Shown one piece after another: positions 45,901 to 56,735 of a stretch of 64,000 bases of DNA. Each line of letters starts with the position of its first letter. The first letter of the stretch is position 1. A program made the position numbers and the translations under genes. The notes beneath the pieces are model-generated. The model made no database searches. It saw nothing but the letters and a program-made list of their open reading frames with translations, and was not told where the DNA came from. Origin of the DNA: Tetrastigma voinierianum (Eukaryota; Streptophyta; Magnoliopsida; Vitales; Vitaceae); NCBI GenBank assembly GCA_016808115.1, contig JAEQBH010004670.1:62001-126000 (forward strand). The letters run 5' to 3'.

Positions 45901-46940
45901 TCGAAACCGGAAAGTAGTAATGTGGTGTACCGGGTACATGCTCAACATACCGGTACATGGTGGCCAAAACGACCAGAAACGGCAAAATGGTACACTTTTC
46001 AAAGTGTACCGTACAACACCCGAATGCCCTAAAATGTGTGTTTTCTCACATTTTTCCATATGTTTCAACCCCAATCAACTCTATACTCCATATACACCTC
46101 AAAACCATTTCAAATTCACCTTGTAAACTCTTTTATACTCAAATCATCTTTCAATTCTTATCTTATGCACTCATTTAAACTCAAACATGTTTTCTATTCA
46201 TCTCTTATACAAAGCCTAGGGTTTTACTCAACCCAACTTCAAGAAATCTAGGATCCCTTTCAAACCTAGAACAAGAACAATTGTGTTCATACTTTACATA
46301 ACCCTTAAAACCCAAAAACACAAGTACGAGAACTCTAGTCCTCTCATAGCAAAACCCTGTAGAAACAAAGGGATTTCCATACATAAGTTCATTCTGTGGT
46401 TGGGGTTTCTATAACCCACAAACATATATCTAGGCAAGAAATCCATACAAAACCACATATAGATCCATACCAAAATCCAAGTTCCATACCTTTGAGTCAC
46501 CTCGCTTTCGTCTTCTTCTCTTTCTCCTTCTCTTCCTCTTCCTCTTCTTCTTCCCTCCCCTTTCTCCTCTCATCACCCTCGACGTTTGGTCCCCTCGTGA
46601 GAGACCAATTGCTCTTATTTAACTTTGCTAAGGCCATGTTTCGCCTTGACATTTTTAAACATTTTTCTCATTTTTGCACTTAAGCCCTTTTATTCTCTTC
46701 TATTCTCAATTTAACTTACACATTTTATACTTTGGCATGCCATCTTTTCACAATTTTCATAATTTCATATCAACTTATTGATTTATGCCATTTATGTCCT
46801 CAAGTGGTAAATTACATATTTACCCTTGGCTTTATTATTAATTCCGGGTCTCTCGTTTTATTTCCCAAAAATTTCTATTTAGCTTATAATATACCCTAAA
46901 CAAGTCCGAAAACTGCTAGGGTATATTTCGGGGTGTTACA
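42904..46940 (-). repeat. Very long solo LTR (F), about 4.0 kb, in the C RT gene
   Basis: Minus-strand start TGTAACACCCCGAAATATAC (46940) and end AATCGTGAC (42904) resemble LTR ends of the Tekay/Del chromovirus branch. Target duplication GGAAG at one side and GAAAG at the other; removing F restores the copia reading E-E-R-K-H-I. No gag or pol anywhere inside. It contains a T-run (42991-43009), a CCGGAGCCC-containing direct repeat (about 43690-43790 and 43826-43900), 103-bp tandem repeats, and duplications near 44787-44990. A TATA-like GTTAAATAAGAG lies near 46624. Confidence 0.7.
44130..44680 (-). repeat. Tandem repeats of about 103 bp in F
   Basis: Five units anchored by ATATGGCTATAG (about 44140, 44241, 44351, 44453, 44557), each also containing GGGAATCCCGCC and GCAGCAATGTGATTTC. 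The GGGAATCCC core is itself palindromic. Confidence 0.8.
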
Positions 46941-46945
46941 CTTCC

Positions 46946-47036
46946 TTTCCTCAAACAACAAACCCTGCAGGTTGAGTTCATACACTCCTTCCTCCAATTC
47001 TCCATTTAAAAAAACCGACTTAACATCAAATGATAA
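46946..47036 (-). pseudogene. pol: Copia RT segment between F and E (C)
   Basis: The minus strand reads FDVKSVFLNGELEEGVYE-like residues in shifted frames, the highly conserved D-V-K-S-A-F-L-N-G block of copia RT, followed by a GLLFEERK end. Both neighbours (E at 47042, F at 46940) are insertions into this gene. Confidence 0.8.
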
Positions 47037-47219
47037 ACAAGTGATGAGTCCAAAACTCCTCTATTTTTATCCATTTTTATGGCATAATTTTAGAAGTTTA
47101 TAATTCATGTTAATGCTAAATTATGGAATGTTCACCAACTTTTTGTTTTGCATGTCTTTGAATGAAAATGAGATAATTCCAGCAAGAAAAACATAAAATT
47201 GGCAAGAACAGCATTCTCT

Positions 47220-48415
47220 GTCCCGACACAGATTTAGAATGTCACGATAGAATCTTAATATGCTACAACAAGGATCAAGCTGAACTCAAGCCATAAATGA
47301 AGACTGTCGCGACATAATTTTTGATAGATTGACATATTTTTATTGCAACAATGGATTTTTATGTCGCGACAAAGCTGGAGAAGTTCATAAAGAAGAATGT
47401 CACGACATTCCTAACCTATGTCACGCATACCGATCAAGCACATGGCACGAAACTCATGTCACGACATCTCACAACTCTGTCGTGACATAAAGAAGTGAAG
47501 ATAGCAGGAAAGCTTTGTCGTGACATAAAGAAACTATGTCGCGACACACAATCCATAGTCAACTTTGATGAGTAAGAGATTTCTGTCGTGACAAAGAAGT
47601 TCGACAGACATTCCATCTTATCACAAGACCTAGGCAAATCATATGTAGTAACAGAAGAAAACCATGTTGCGATACAACATTCAGAGTCAGCAATGATAGA
47701 TAAGAAGACTTTGTCTCGACATAAATCTTTTAAGTCGCGACAAACACAACATGAGGCTGAAGTGAACTATGTTGCGATAGAGACGGCTATTGTCATGACA
47801 GAAGAAAGACAATAAAGAAAAAAAAAAGCAGAAATCTTTGTCGCGACAAAAGAAGATTATGTCAAGACAATAAAAATTGTTGAGTAAGAGGATTCTGTCG
47901 TTACAGAGAAGTTTTATGTCACGATAAGAAGTGAAAGAGACAGACCAACCAAGACAGATATGTCGCAACAAAGACTTCAATGTTGCGACAAACAGTTCAG
48001 CGCTACCAGGAGCAAAGACGATTAGGTTGTGACAAAGAAAAAGTCTGTTACGACAACAGACTAAAACAACCGTGAGAAACTCTATCGTGACACAAAAATT
48101 CTATGTCGCAACACAAAGCAGCACAATAGAAAGAAACTTAATTGTGATAAAGAATTTGCTATCGCGACATACTATTCAAGTATTCAAGCTGCAAGGTATT
48201 CAAGAATTGTCACGACACAAGAAAAGCTTTGTCGTGAAATAAACCAAACAACCTTAGAAGAACTATGTTGTGACATTGCTAACTTATGTCGCGACAGAAT
48301 TCGAGAAGAGAGCATAAAAATATGTCGCGATTGTAAACCGCATGCCACAATATGGTGATGTTAGCGATGATGTGAAAACTTTGTCGCGACAGAACTTTCT
48401 ATGTCGCGACAAAGT
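47220..48415 (+). repeat. TGTCGCGACA palindrome array in U3 of the E 5' LTR
   Basis: At least seven perfect TGTCGCGACA decamers (near 47309, 47360, 47528, 47839, 48287, 48387 and 48401) and over twenty variants with one or two changes, mostly TGTCACGACA, TGTCGTGACA, TGTTGCGACA and TGTCGCAACA. Linkers of about 15-50 bp are AG-rich (AGAAG, AAAG). Confidence 0.85.
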
Positions 48416-48484
48416 TACTAATTAGGCCATAATTTTTAGGGATCCACAATTAGTGCCTAGAAGTGGGACCCATCATTTGAAAAT

Positions 48485-48494
48485 CTATAAATAG
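48485..48494 (+). promoter_or_regulatory. LTR TATA box of E
   Basis: CTATAAATAG, 70-80 bp downstream of the last palindrome, with GGGACCCATC upstream. Conserved in the 3' LTR at 61880-61889. Confidence 0.65.
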
Positions 48495-50129
48495 ACGTAT
48501 CTAGGGCACTGTGCGCAGCTTTCGCCAAACCAAGAACTTCTTGGTAGCTAGAGGCTCTTATATATTAATTTTCTTTTCTTTTGATTAGTTTTTAGAGTAG
48601 CATTTTAGCTAGTTCTTTTTGGGATTGAACAGCAATTTGATGTAAAGTTTCGAGCTGGGTTAGCTGTAAATTTTTTCTTTTCATTACTATCTTATTAAAT
48701 TAAATTTGGAAATTTTTTGGAGTTCATTTCTTTCAATTCGTTTGCAATTTCAGTGAATTTACCTAATCAATTAGTCACTGTTATTTGTGATCCAGTTTTG
48801 AAAAACTGAGGTCCATCTGGGAATGGATCAATGTGATTATTATTTTCTGCTCAACTTGAAAGAAGTTCATAGTTCTAATATTTGGATTTATTTAATTGGT
48901 ATTGTTCTCAAGCTACTGTTTCAAAATATTAGTAGCCACTCAAAAGGCTCAGATTCATTTCATTTTCAGAAGCCCTCTAAGTGACACGTAGATGGAGAAT
49001 CAGAGTGTAGAGCGCTACTTAGGGGTATGTTAGACCAATATTACGAACACCAATTCTAAAAATCACCGACTTACCATAAGGCGAGGGATAGTCGGGATGA
49101 TGTATCAATTTAATTGATCAAAGATTTCTCCTCAATTTGATTTAGAGGATCTTTGATCCCGTTAGCATAGATCAATCGTAAGGAAATAGAGAATCTCATC
49201 AAATTGGACGGATGAGTTACCTATTAAATTGGAGAAGGCTTGCAATATCCTGTCTATAGGGGCAAGAAGTCTTCGGTCCTAAGAAATGGGTATGAAGTAC
49301 TGAAAAGGAAAAATACCCAGATTTTAGAAAGAGGTTTCTATTCTACAAGTAATTGATTAGACCCATGTATCCGAAGGGAATATGGATCTCTAATTAGTGA
49401 AATGTATGGTTTATGGATAAATCCTAATTATACTACCTTGCATCTTTGACAAGTTCAGATTTCAAACTAATGGCTAAAATTTGTTATAAAATGATGCAGA
49501 AATTCATAATTGCACACTAATCTATTTCCTAGTGTTACTTTATCCAGTGAACTCACCAATCCATTTATTTAAATTTTGTACATGTAGTTATAGAGTTTTA
49601 TCTAGTTTTTGCTCTTGCTTAAGTTTAGAAACAAACCAATTTTAACTTTGGAGTTCAAATAGCAAAGATCTTGAGTAGATGGGGTACTTGATATTTAGAT
49701 TTGTCATCAATCCTCGTGGGAATGATATATGGACTTAAAAATCCATTTTATTACTTGTATGACCTGTGCACTTGCAGGGATTTAAACCAAAATCAATTTT
49801 ATGGATCCTTCTTTTAAAAAGGGGCTAAACACATGTTTTTATTAAAATTTAGTGAAATAAGTTTATGGAATTTTAGATGGGGACTGAAAGGTTTTTAGAT
49901 GGAATTGCTAAATACTTGATCAGATTTGGTCTTTGTTTAAGAATCACCAAACAGCCACAAGGCCGGGCTGTGGATTGAGAAAAAGAGTGCAGAAGTTAAC
50001 ATCAATATTCCAACCAAAAGAAAGAAAATTAAGCACTGGACATTTTTTTATTTTATCATAAATTCCATAAAATCACAAAAATAGTTTTTAATAGCAGTAG
50101 CTAAATAAGCTACTAAAAAATTTTATGAG

Positions 50130-51500
50130 CTTAATTGGACATAGCTGTTTTCCATAGATTTAATGAGATCTCAATGTGGTTCTATTTCAGGAAGATCTAC
50201 ATGCATAGAAAACCAAAAGCAGAGTTGCTGCCTTTGGATATAGAACTAGAGAGAACACTGAGAAATCTGAGAAATGTTAAAGGTGCTGAAGAAGTAACTA
50301 TGGCAAATCAAAGAGAAAGAATGCAACCTATTCCAAAAGAAGTAGAAATTGAGAGACCTCAGAGGCAAATGATTATGGAGGACTTCTGGAGGCCAATGAT
50401 TCAAGATGAATACTCTGCTGTGAGACAGCCTGCTATTGAAGCCAATAATTTTGAACTAAAGCTAGCTTTGATCACAATGGTGCAGTAACACCAATTTACT
50501 AGGCATCCTAGTGAAGATCCCAATGAGCATATGGGAAGATTCATGAGGATGGCTAATACAGTCAAGTTGAATGGGTCGACTGTAAGTAATCAAACTGCAA
50601 CTATTTCCATTTTCATCGATGGCAAAGAATTTAGTTCGAGTCAACGCGCTTGATCGTAAGAAACGCTGGGAAGAGTCGAGGCTTACATGAGCGCACATTC
50701 TTCCTCCTACCCTCACTTCGAAATGAGAAGGAAATTCATAGTTTTCAAGGTGGGAGAGGGATGAAAGCCCTATAATGCATGGGAAAGATACAAAAGATTG
50801 TTGGTAAAGTGATGCCCCATACATGGAATAGATCCTCGACCACCCGATGGATATTTTTATTATGCTATGAATTATACCCCAGCGTAATTGATGCCCTCGG
50901 CTGTGATATTTCAAGAGAAGAAGTATTGAGGAGGCAAAGCAACTGATAAAAGATCTTGCCAAATGCAACTATAAAGCCCATTTCCAAAATCTCAAGGAGG
51001 TAGAATCTGGAAGGGAGTGGTATGCTGGGGAAGGAACCGATGACTACCATAGAGGCAAAATTATATGCATTGATGAGCAAAATAGGGAATCAGGAGAGAA
51101 GAATGCACTTAGCAAATGAAGTGGGAACAGTTGATGAAAATGAGAAGAGGAATAGTGCTGAAGAGGGATTAGCACATGAGGTTCCCTATCAAGTTAAGGA
51201 GACACAGTATCTTAATGCTACTAAAAGTTACAATTTTAAGCCTAACCTCAACTTGCCAACTCATTACACACCAGCACTCAGGAACCATGAGAATTTCTCA
51301 TATGGGGGAGGAGCACAATAAGGTCACATACATGGGTAGAATTTTCAACAACACTATGCTTCACTTGGGTTCTAACAACAACAACAACAACAGCAGTAAG
51401 GAAGTCAGAGGGCAGAAAATTAGGGACAAAGGAGATCTACTTCCTTTGAAGAACAGATGCTAACTTTCATGGGAGAAAATATGAGCTGAAAGCCAAGATC
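50130..51500 (+). pseudogene. gag: gag polyprotein (E)
   Basis: 50135-50488 is open and carries a basic/acidic N-terminus ending EANNFELKLALITMVQ, the Athila gag landmark, followed by a stop and HPSEDPNEHMGRFMRMANTV near 50505-50565. The middle (50580-50990) is badly shifted. 51022-51321 continues with EAKLYALMSKIGNQERRMHL, PNLNLPTHYTPALRN and ENFSYGGGA, matching B. An ASN/SSNNN-rich stretch follows. No zinc knuckle seen. A leader of about 180 bp (49954-50130) precedes it. Confidence 0.8.
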
Positions 51501-52720
51501 CACTGAGTAGAAATTTGCTGATCTGAAGAGTATTTCAGGCAAACACAACTGTGTTTCAGGCTAATACTAATGCCTCTTTGAAGAATACACAAGTAGGGCA
51601 ACTAGCCTTAGATATGTAGAATTAGTTCAAGGATGCATTTCCAAGTGACACAAGGAAAAATCCAAAGGATTGTATGATGGTTACACTAAGAATTGAAGAG
51701 ATAGAAGGAGAAAGAAGAGAGAAGAAAAGCGAGGAAGAGAGAAAGAAGAAATTGGAGGAAAAGAGCTGACGTATGGTTAAAGTGGGTGAAGATGAGAGAA
51801 ATGTAAAAGCGACCAAACGACATTTAAAAAGAGAGTTCTAAAGAAGGGAAGAGGTTCAAACACAAACTCAAAGTCCCATTCCCTCAGAGGCTATAGAAGG
51901 CTAAGTTGGAAGAGCAATTCTCAAATTCTTGAACATGTTCGAAAATGAGTGCTCTCCCTTTTAGAGGCATTATTTCAGAATGCCTCATTATGCTAAATTC
52001 ATGAAGGATATTTTGAGCAGAAAAAGAAAAATTGATGAAGAAGGAGTAGTGAGCCTAATAGCAACCTGTAGTGTAGTTATTCAGAGGTCCTTACCAAAGA
52101 AGATGGAGGATCCAAGCAGCTTCACTATTCCATGCACAATAGGGAATTCTGAGATGGGAAAAGCATTGTGTGATTAAGGCCGGCGTGAGCTTTATGCAGC
52201 TATACGTAGTTAAGAGATTAAGTTTGAGGAGCTCACTCCCACGGCCATGACCACATGGATGGCGGGGCATAACCTTAGCTCAACTAGGGGGCATTCTTAA
52301 GGATGTGCTTATCAAAGTGGGAAGGTTCATGCTTTCGTTGAACTATGGTTATTGATATTGGAAAGTGACAAGTCCCCTCTACTGTTAGGAAGACCCTTCC
52401 TTGCTACAGGAGTAGCTTTGATAGATGTAAAGAAAGGAGAGCTTACTCTAAGGGTTGGAGATGAGTCAGTACACTTCAATCTCAATCACAGTTTGAAACA
52501 GCCAGAATTTGATAGTGTTGATTGTAAGATTGTAGAAACTAAAGTACCCATCAGTTCTAAACTGATAAATGATTGTATGATTCAAAATTCAATGAATGAA
52601 AATGAGATGAATTTCCAGTATCCTGATGTTCTTGATGTTGAATTTTTGAACTTTAATTTTGAATCAAAAGAAGCAGTACTCAGTATTGATGAAAATAGTA
52701 CAGAAAAAAATGCGTAATGA
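51500..52720 (+). pseudogene. pol: Protease region (E)
   Basis: A charged linker (KDAFPSDTRKNPK, then EGERREKKSEEERKKKLEEK, 51625-51760) precedes MPHYAKFMKDILSRKRKIDE (from 51980), VVIQRSLPKKMEDPSSFTIP and CTIGNSEMGKALCD. The catalytic D-x-G segment follows in broken form (52170-52190). The C-terminal half 52352-52717 reads SPLLLGRPFLATGVALID, VKKGELTLRVGDESVHFNLN and an acidic tail leading to RT. Confidence 0.8.
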
Positions 52721-52859
52721 GCAATGAAGAAACTTGAGAAACAAGCTCGAGAAGGGTTAACCTTGGAAGAATTACCAGTGGGTAAGTATACTTTCTTAAG
52801 AACCAGAAGAAAGCAAAACCAATTATTATTTTAAATTGCATTGGTAGATAAGAACATAA

Positions 52860-53790
52860 AATTGCTTGACACTCTCAAAAATACAAAGGAAGCAATTATG
52901 CAGTGCATAGAAGATTTAAAAGGAATCGAGTCCTTCATCTACATGCACAAGATCCTTTGGAGGATAATGCAAAGACCTCTATTGAACATCAAAGAAGACT
53001 GAATCCAGTAATGAAAGAAGTTGTCATAAAAGAAGTACTGAAGTAGCTGAATGTAGACTTCATATATGCAATCTTAGATAACCCTTGGGTGAGCCCAGTT
53101 TATGTGGTTCCCAAAAAGGGTGGATTCACTGTGATCAGAAATGAAAAGAATGAATTAATTCCTACAAGAATTATGACAGGATGGAAAGTGTGTATAGACT
53201 ATAGAAAACTAAACACTGCTACCATAAAGGATCATTATCCTCTACTTTTCATTGACGAATCTTTGGGCGAGTTAGCGGGACACCCATTGTTTTCTTGATG
53301 AATATTCTAGTTATAACCCGAATCGCTATAGCCACGCGAAGATCATGAGAAAACTAAATTTACATGTCCTCATGGCACTTTTACTTTCAGAAGGATGTAA
53401 TTTGGATTATGTAATGCTCCTGCCACCTTCCAAAGATGCATGATGTTTATGTTTTCAGACTTGGTGGAAAAGGCTATGGAAATCTTTATGGATGACTTCT
53501 CAGCAGTTTTGAGAATTGTTTGGAAAATTTGGAAACAGAACTTCAGAGGTGTAAAGACAAGAATTTGGCCTTAAATTGGGGAAAATGTCATTTCATGGTA
53601 ACATAGGGTATAGTCTTAGGACCTGAGAATTTACTGTGACTGGATTAGAGGTAGACAACGAGAGTTTTTCTACCATAGAGAAACTCTCCTACCACCTACA
53701 ACGGTAAAAAGGAATGAAGTTTCCTAGGACATGTGCTGGTTTTTACGAGAAGATTCATAAAGGACACCGAAAATCTCGACCATTATGCAG
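52860..53790 (+). pseudogene. pol: Reverse transcriptase (E)
   Basis: EHQRRLNPVMKEVVIKEVLK near 52987-53045, a stop, then SPVYVVPKKGGFTVIRNEKN, ELIPTRIMTGWKVCIDYRKL and HYPLLFIDESLG (53089-53298). After shifts the catalytic box is AMEIFMDDFS near 53475-53503 (F-MDD), then LNWGKCHFMV near 53572-53600 and FTRRFIKD (53740). At least five interruptions. Confidence 0.85.
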
Positions 53791-54290
53791 ATTACTTGAA
53801 GGATGCAAAGTTTGATTTTGATGAATTATATAAAGCTGCATTTGATGAAATTAAATCCTTATTAGTTACAACACCGATCATGGTAAAACCTGATTGGAAC
53901 AAGGAATTTGAAATTACGTGTGATGCTAGTGATTATGCAATGGGAATTGTATTGGGATAAAGAACAAAAAAGATATTTAAGGCCATTATCTTGTACGTAA
54001 AACGTTGATGAGCTGAGAACTACTCTACAAATGAAAATAGGTGTTGGCCATGGTGTTTACTTGAAAATTTTAAGCCTTACATATTAGGATTATGTTATAA
54101 TACATGCGATCATGCGGTAATTAGATATCACGATGGCAAGAAGGTGTAAATCGAAGTGTCGAATGGGTATTGTGCTATGAAGTTGATCACAGAAATTAAA
54201 GACAAGAAGGGTAGTGACACTGTGATAGCTTATCACTTATCTAAATTGGAAAATACTACTGAAGAAGAAAAAGGAAGTGAATTAGAAGAA
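53790..54290 (+). pseudogene. pol: RNase H domain (E)
   Basis: FDELYKAAFDEIKSLLVTTP, IMVKPDWNKEFEIT and CDASDYAMGIVLG (to 53960) hold the first catalytic Asp. After a stop come broken strands, then LITEIKDKKGSDTVIAYHLS at about 54183-54240 (normally ...V-A-D-H-L-S; the D-H is changed to Y-H). Confidence 0.75.
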
Positions 54291-55560
54291 AACTTTCCAA
54301 ATGAGCAACTATTTGTGTTAGCAGTCCAAACACCCTGGTATGCTGATATTGTGAATTACCTAGCTTGTGGAATTATGCCATATGATTTTAGCTACCAACA
54401 GAAAAGGAAGTTAAGGACTGATAGCAGGTTCTATATTTAGGATGATCCTGCACTGAAGAGGGCATATATGATTATCGAGAAGATGTGTACCGAAATAGAA
54501 ACAGGGGTAGAAATCCATAGATAATCTGGCCATCACCATATGGAGGACATTTTGCGGGGAACAAAACAACCTGAATTCTCGATGGGTTTTGATAGCTACT
54601 CTATTCAGATTGTTTTGAATGGGTAAAAAACATTGTGATAAATGTCAAAGAATGGAAGCGACATAAACAGAAGAAATGAAAGGCCCCTACTGAGTCTTGG
54701 TGGTGTGAATTTTGATGTTTGGGAATAGACTTTATGGACCTTTCCATAAATCATTTGGAAATCATCATTCTCATAGGCGCGGATTATATTCAAATGGGTG
54801 GAAACAATAGCTTGTTCCATAAATGATGCTAATATAGTTGTTAGGTTTGCTCTGAAAGAAAGAAATGTTTTTTGAAGCGAGGTCGACACCGAGCGATCAC
54901 CGATTATGAGGAAGCCATTTACAAATAAATTTTTTGCAAAACTTATGAGCTTATATGGAATAAGATAAGTAATGGGATTGGCTTACCATCCTTAGTCAAA
55001 TGGGCAAGCAGAAATTTCCAATGGGGAGTCTCAGAAAATTACGGAGAGCTGTGAAAACAAGCGAGAAAAGGCAGTGCATAAAGCCCAGATGAGGATTATT
55101 GGCTTATAGAGCCTTACAAAACTCCCATTGAATGTCCCCATACCAAATTGTATTTGGAAAACCTTGTCATCTCCCTACGGAACTAGAATCTGGTATGTGG
55201 GCCGTGAAATTGAATTGTGACTTCAATGCGAAGAAGAAAAATTACTCAGTGAATGAGTGGAAGAGTTGAAAAATGAAGCTTATGATAATGTCAGAATCTA
55301 CAAATAGAAGACAAAGAAGTGGCATGATCAAAATATTTTGAGGAAGGAATTCAAAGCAGGGGAACAAGTCCTATTATATAATTCCAAGCTCAAGCCGTTT
55401 CTAAGAAAACTGAAGTCAAGATGGAGTAGTCCTTACACGATAGTAACAAGTACACCCTTTGGAGCAGTGACACTAAAAACTAATTCTTGATGTGAATTTA
55501 AAGTGAATGGTCAAAGATTGAAGCATTACCTTAGAGGGAACATCAATGAAGAGTGAACCA
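54290..55560 (+). pseudogene. pol: Integrase (E)
   Basis: Begins with FPNEQLFVLAVQTPWYADIV and NYLACGIMPYDF (54294-54390). The zinc region (54470-54560) and the first part of the core are scrambled. LAYHP and SNGQAEISN near 54990-55022 keep the third catalytic Glu. The C-terminal domain is readable in pieces: WHDQNILRKEFKAGEQVLLY near 55320-55378, PFLRKLKSRWSSPYT near 55396-55440, TPFGAVTLKTNS and EFKVNGQRLKHYLRG to 55540. The conserved GGAGGCAACCC string follows at 55651. Confidence 0.75.
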
Positions 55561-56204
55561 GATTTGGAAGATAAGGAATAGAATTTTGCTGAAAATAAAA
55601 CATTCTACAGTAAAAGTCTAGCTAAATACATTAAACTGAGCAACTTTTTAGGAGGCAACCCAAACAATTTTTAATTTTCATGGCTAGTTTGTTTTATTTT
55701 AGTTTTGGGTGTTTGAAGTTAGTTTTACTTTTGTTTGAAGTTTGATTTGTTGTTTTTGCTTATTTTTTCAAGGACATTGAAGCTGAATTAGAAATGAATT
55801 TTATTAGAAAGCACACTCTCTCAAACTGATGATGCAGAAATTGGTACAAGGGGGAGTCTTTCGATTTCCCTAACTTGCTTTTTTAATGATAATGCATAGT
55901 TAAAGTTTGGAGGATTGTAATTTTGTTTAGAGCATAAAATGAATAGTAGCTTTGTTTGTTCTCATTATTTGAATCCTCTGAATATCATCTTATTGAATCA
56001 GCTTGAGTGAAGAAATGAAATGTGATTGTTCATACTTGAATTGAGGTTCTTTAATGATTAGATGTGTTTTCACAAGTATGTTATGATTGGTATGAATGAA
56101 TACACAGTGCTTTTAATGTTACTTAATTGAAGAATGCAAATTGTGCAGCTTTGAGATTTTTTTCATGTATGACATAGTTTTCTCTATCGTGTGATGTGCA
56201 AAAC
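55561..56204 (+). other. Post-pol non-coding stretch of E
   Basis: AT-rich with TTAGGAGGCAACCCAAAC at 55648-55665 and no credible ORF. Leads into the palindrome spacer. Confidence 0.5.
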
Positions 56205-56735
56205 TCATGTCTTGACATTGTTTCTTAATGTCATGAAATTTGGGTTAGTTTTAAAGCCACAGGAGATTTTGTCGTGACACAATTTTTCTATGTCGTAAAA
56301 TAAGTTAATTGGAGGAGCACAAACTATCGTGACAATGTTCTTCTCTGTCGCGACAACTTTTGATTTGAAATGATCATTGTCTTTTCTATGTCGCGACAAT
56401 TTTTCTCTTTGTCGCGACCAAGTTGGCTTGAAACTGATTTTGCAAGGAAAGTTTCTATTGTGACAATATTTCTCATTGTCGCGACATAAGTACACTTGAA
56501 CATCACAGTTTCTGTGGCAAAATTTTTTGCTCTGTCGCAATAATAGACTGACCTAGTTCTAATTGATTTCAAAATTTTATGTTGCGACATTACTTTTCTA
56601 TGTCGCGACATAAAATTAAAAAGGGAATAAACCCTAGGCTAGTTTTGTCGCGACATTTAATGATGGTACAACCAATAGTGAGCCTATAAATAGATCATGT
56701 TTGAAACTTGGCTTATAGCCTCATCTTGCTTGATC
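56205..56735 (+). promoter_or_regulatory. Internal palindrome array and TATA box upstream of ORF3 (E)
   Basis: Five perfect TGTCGCGACA (56346, 56389, and near 56477, 56600 and 56646) and about ten variants, at 25-50 bp spacing, in 56205-56656. Twenty-seven bp later comes CCTATAAATAG (56683-56693), the same TATA form as in the LTR (48485), then ATCATG and the ORF3 start region. Outside the motifs the sequence does not align by eye with the LTR U3. The layout of array, TATA box and coding start suggests an internal promoter for ORF3; this is inference. Confidence 0.6.

Larger units (their letters stand above)
47042..49953 (+). repeat. 5' LTR of E (2912 bp)
   Basis: TGATGAGTCC to CCAAACA. Palindrome array 47220-48415, TATA box CTATAAATAG at 48485-48494, U5 with TTACTTGTATGACCTGTGC near 49770. 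The sequence after the LTR (GCCACAAGGCCGGGCTGTGG) may be a corrupted tRNA-Asp primer site, but the match is too weak to call. Confidence 0.8.

Noticed and set aside
46396..46683. Serine-rich plus-strand frame in F
   Set aside because: The run of serines and leucines comes from a pyrimidine-rich tract; no conserved domain.
49954..49980. Primer-binding site of E
   Set aside because: GCCACAAGGCCGGGCTGTGG follows the LTR but matches tRNA-Asp too weakly to call; left as a remark.
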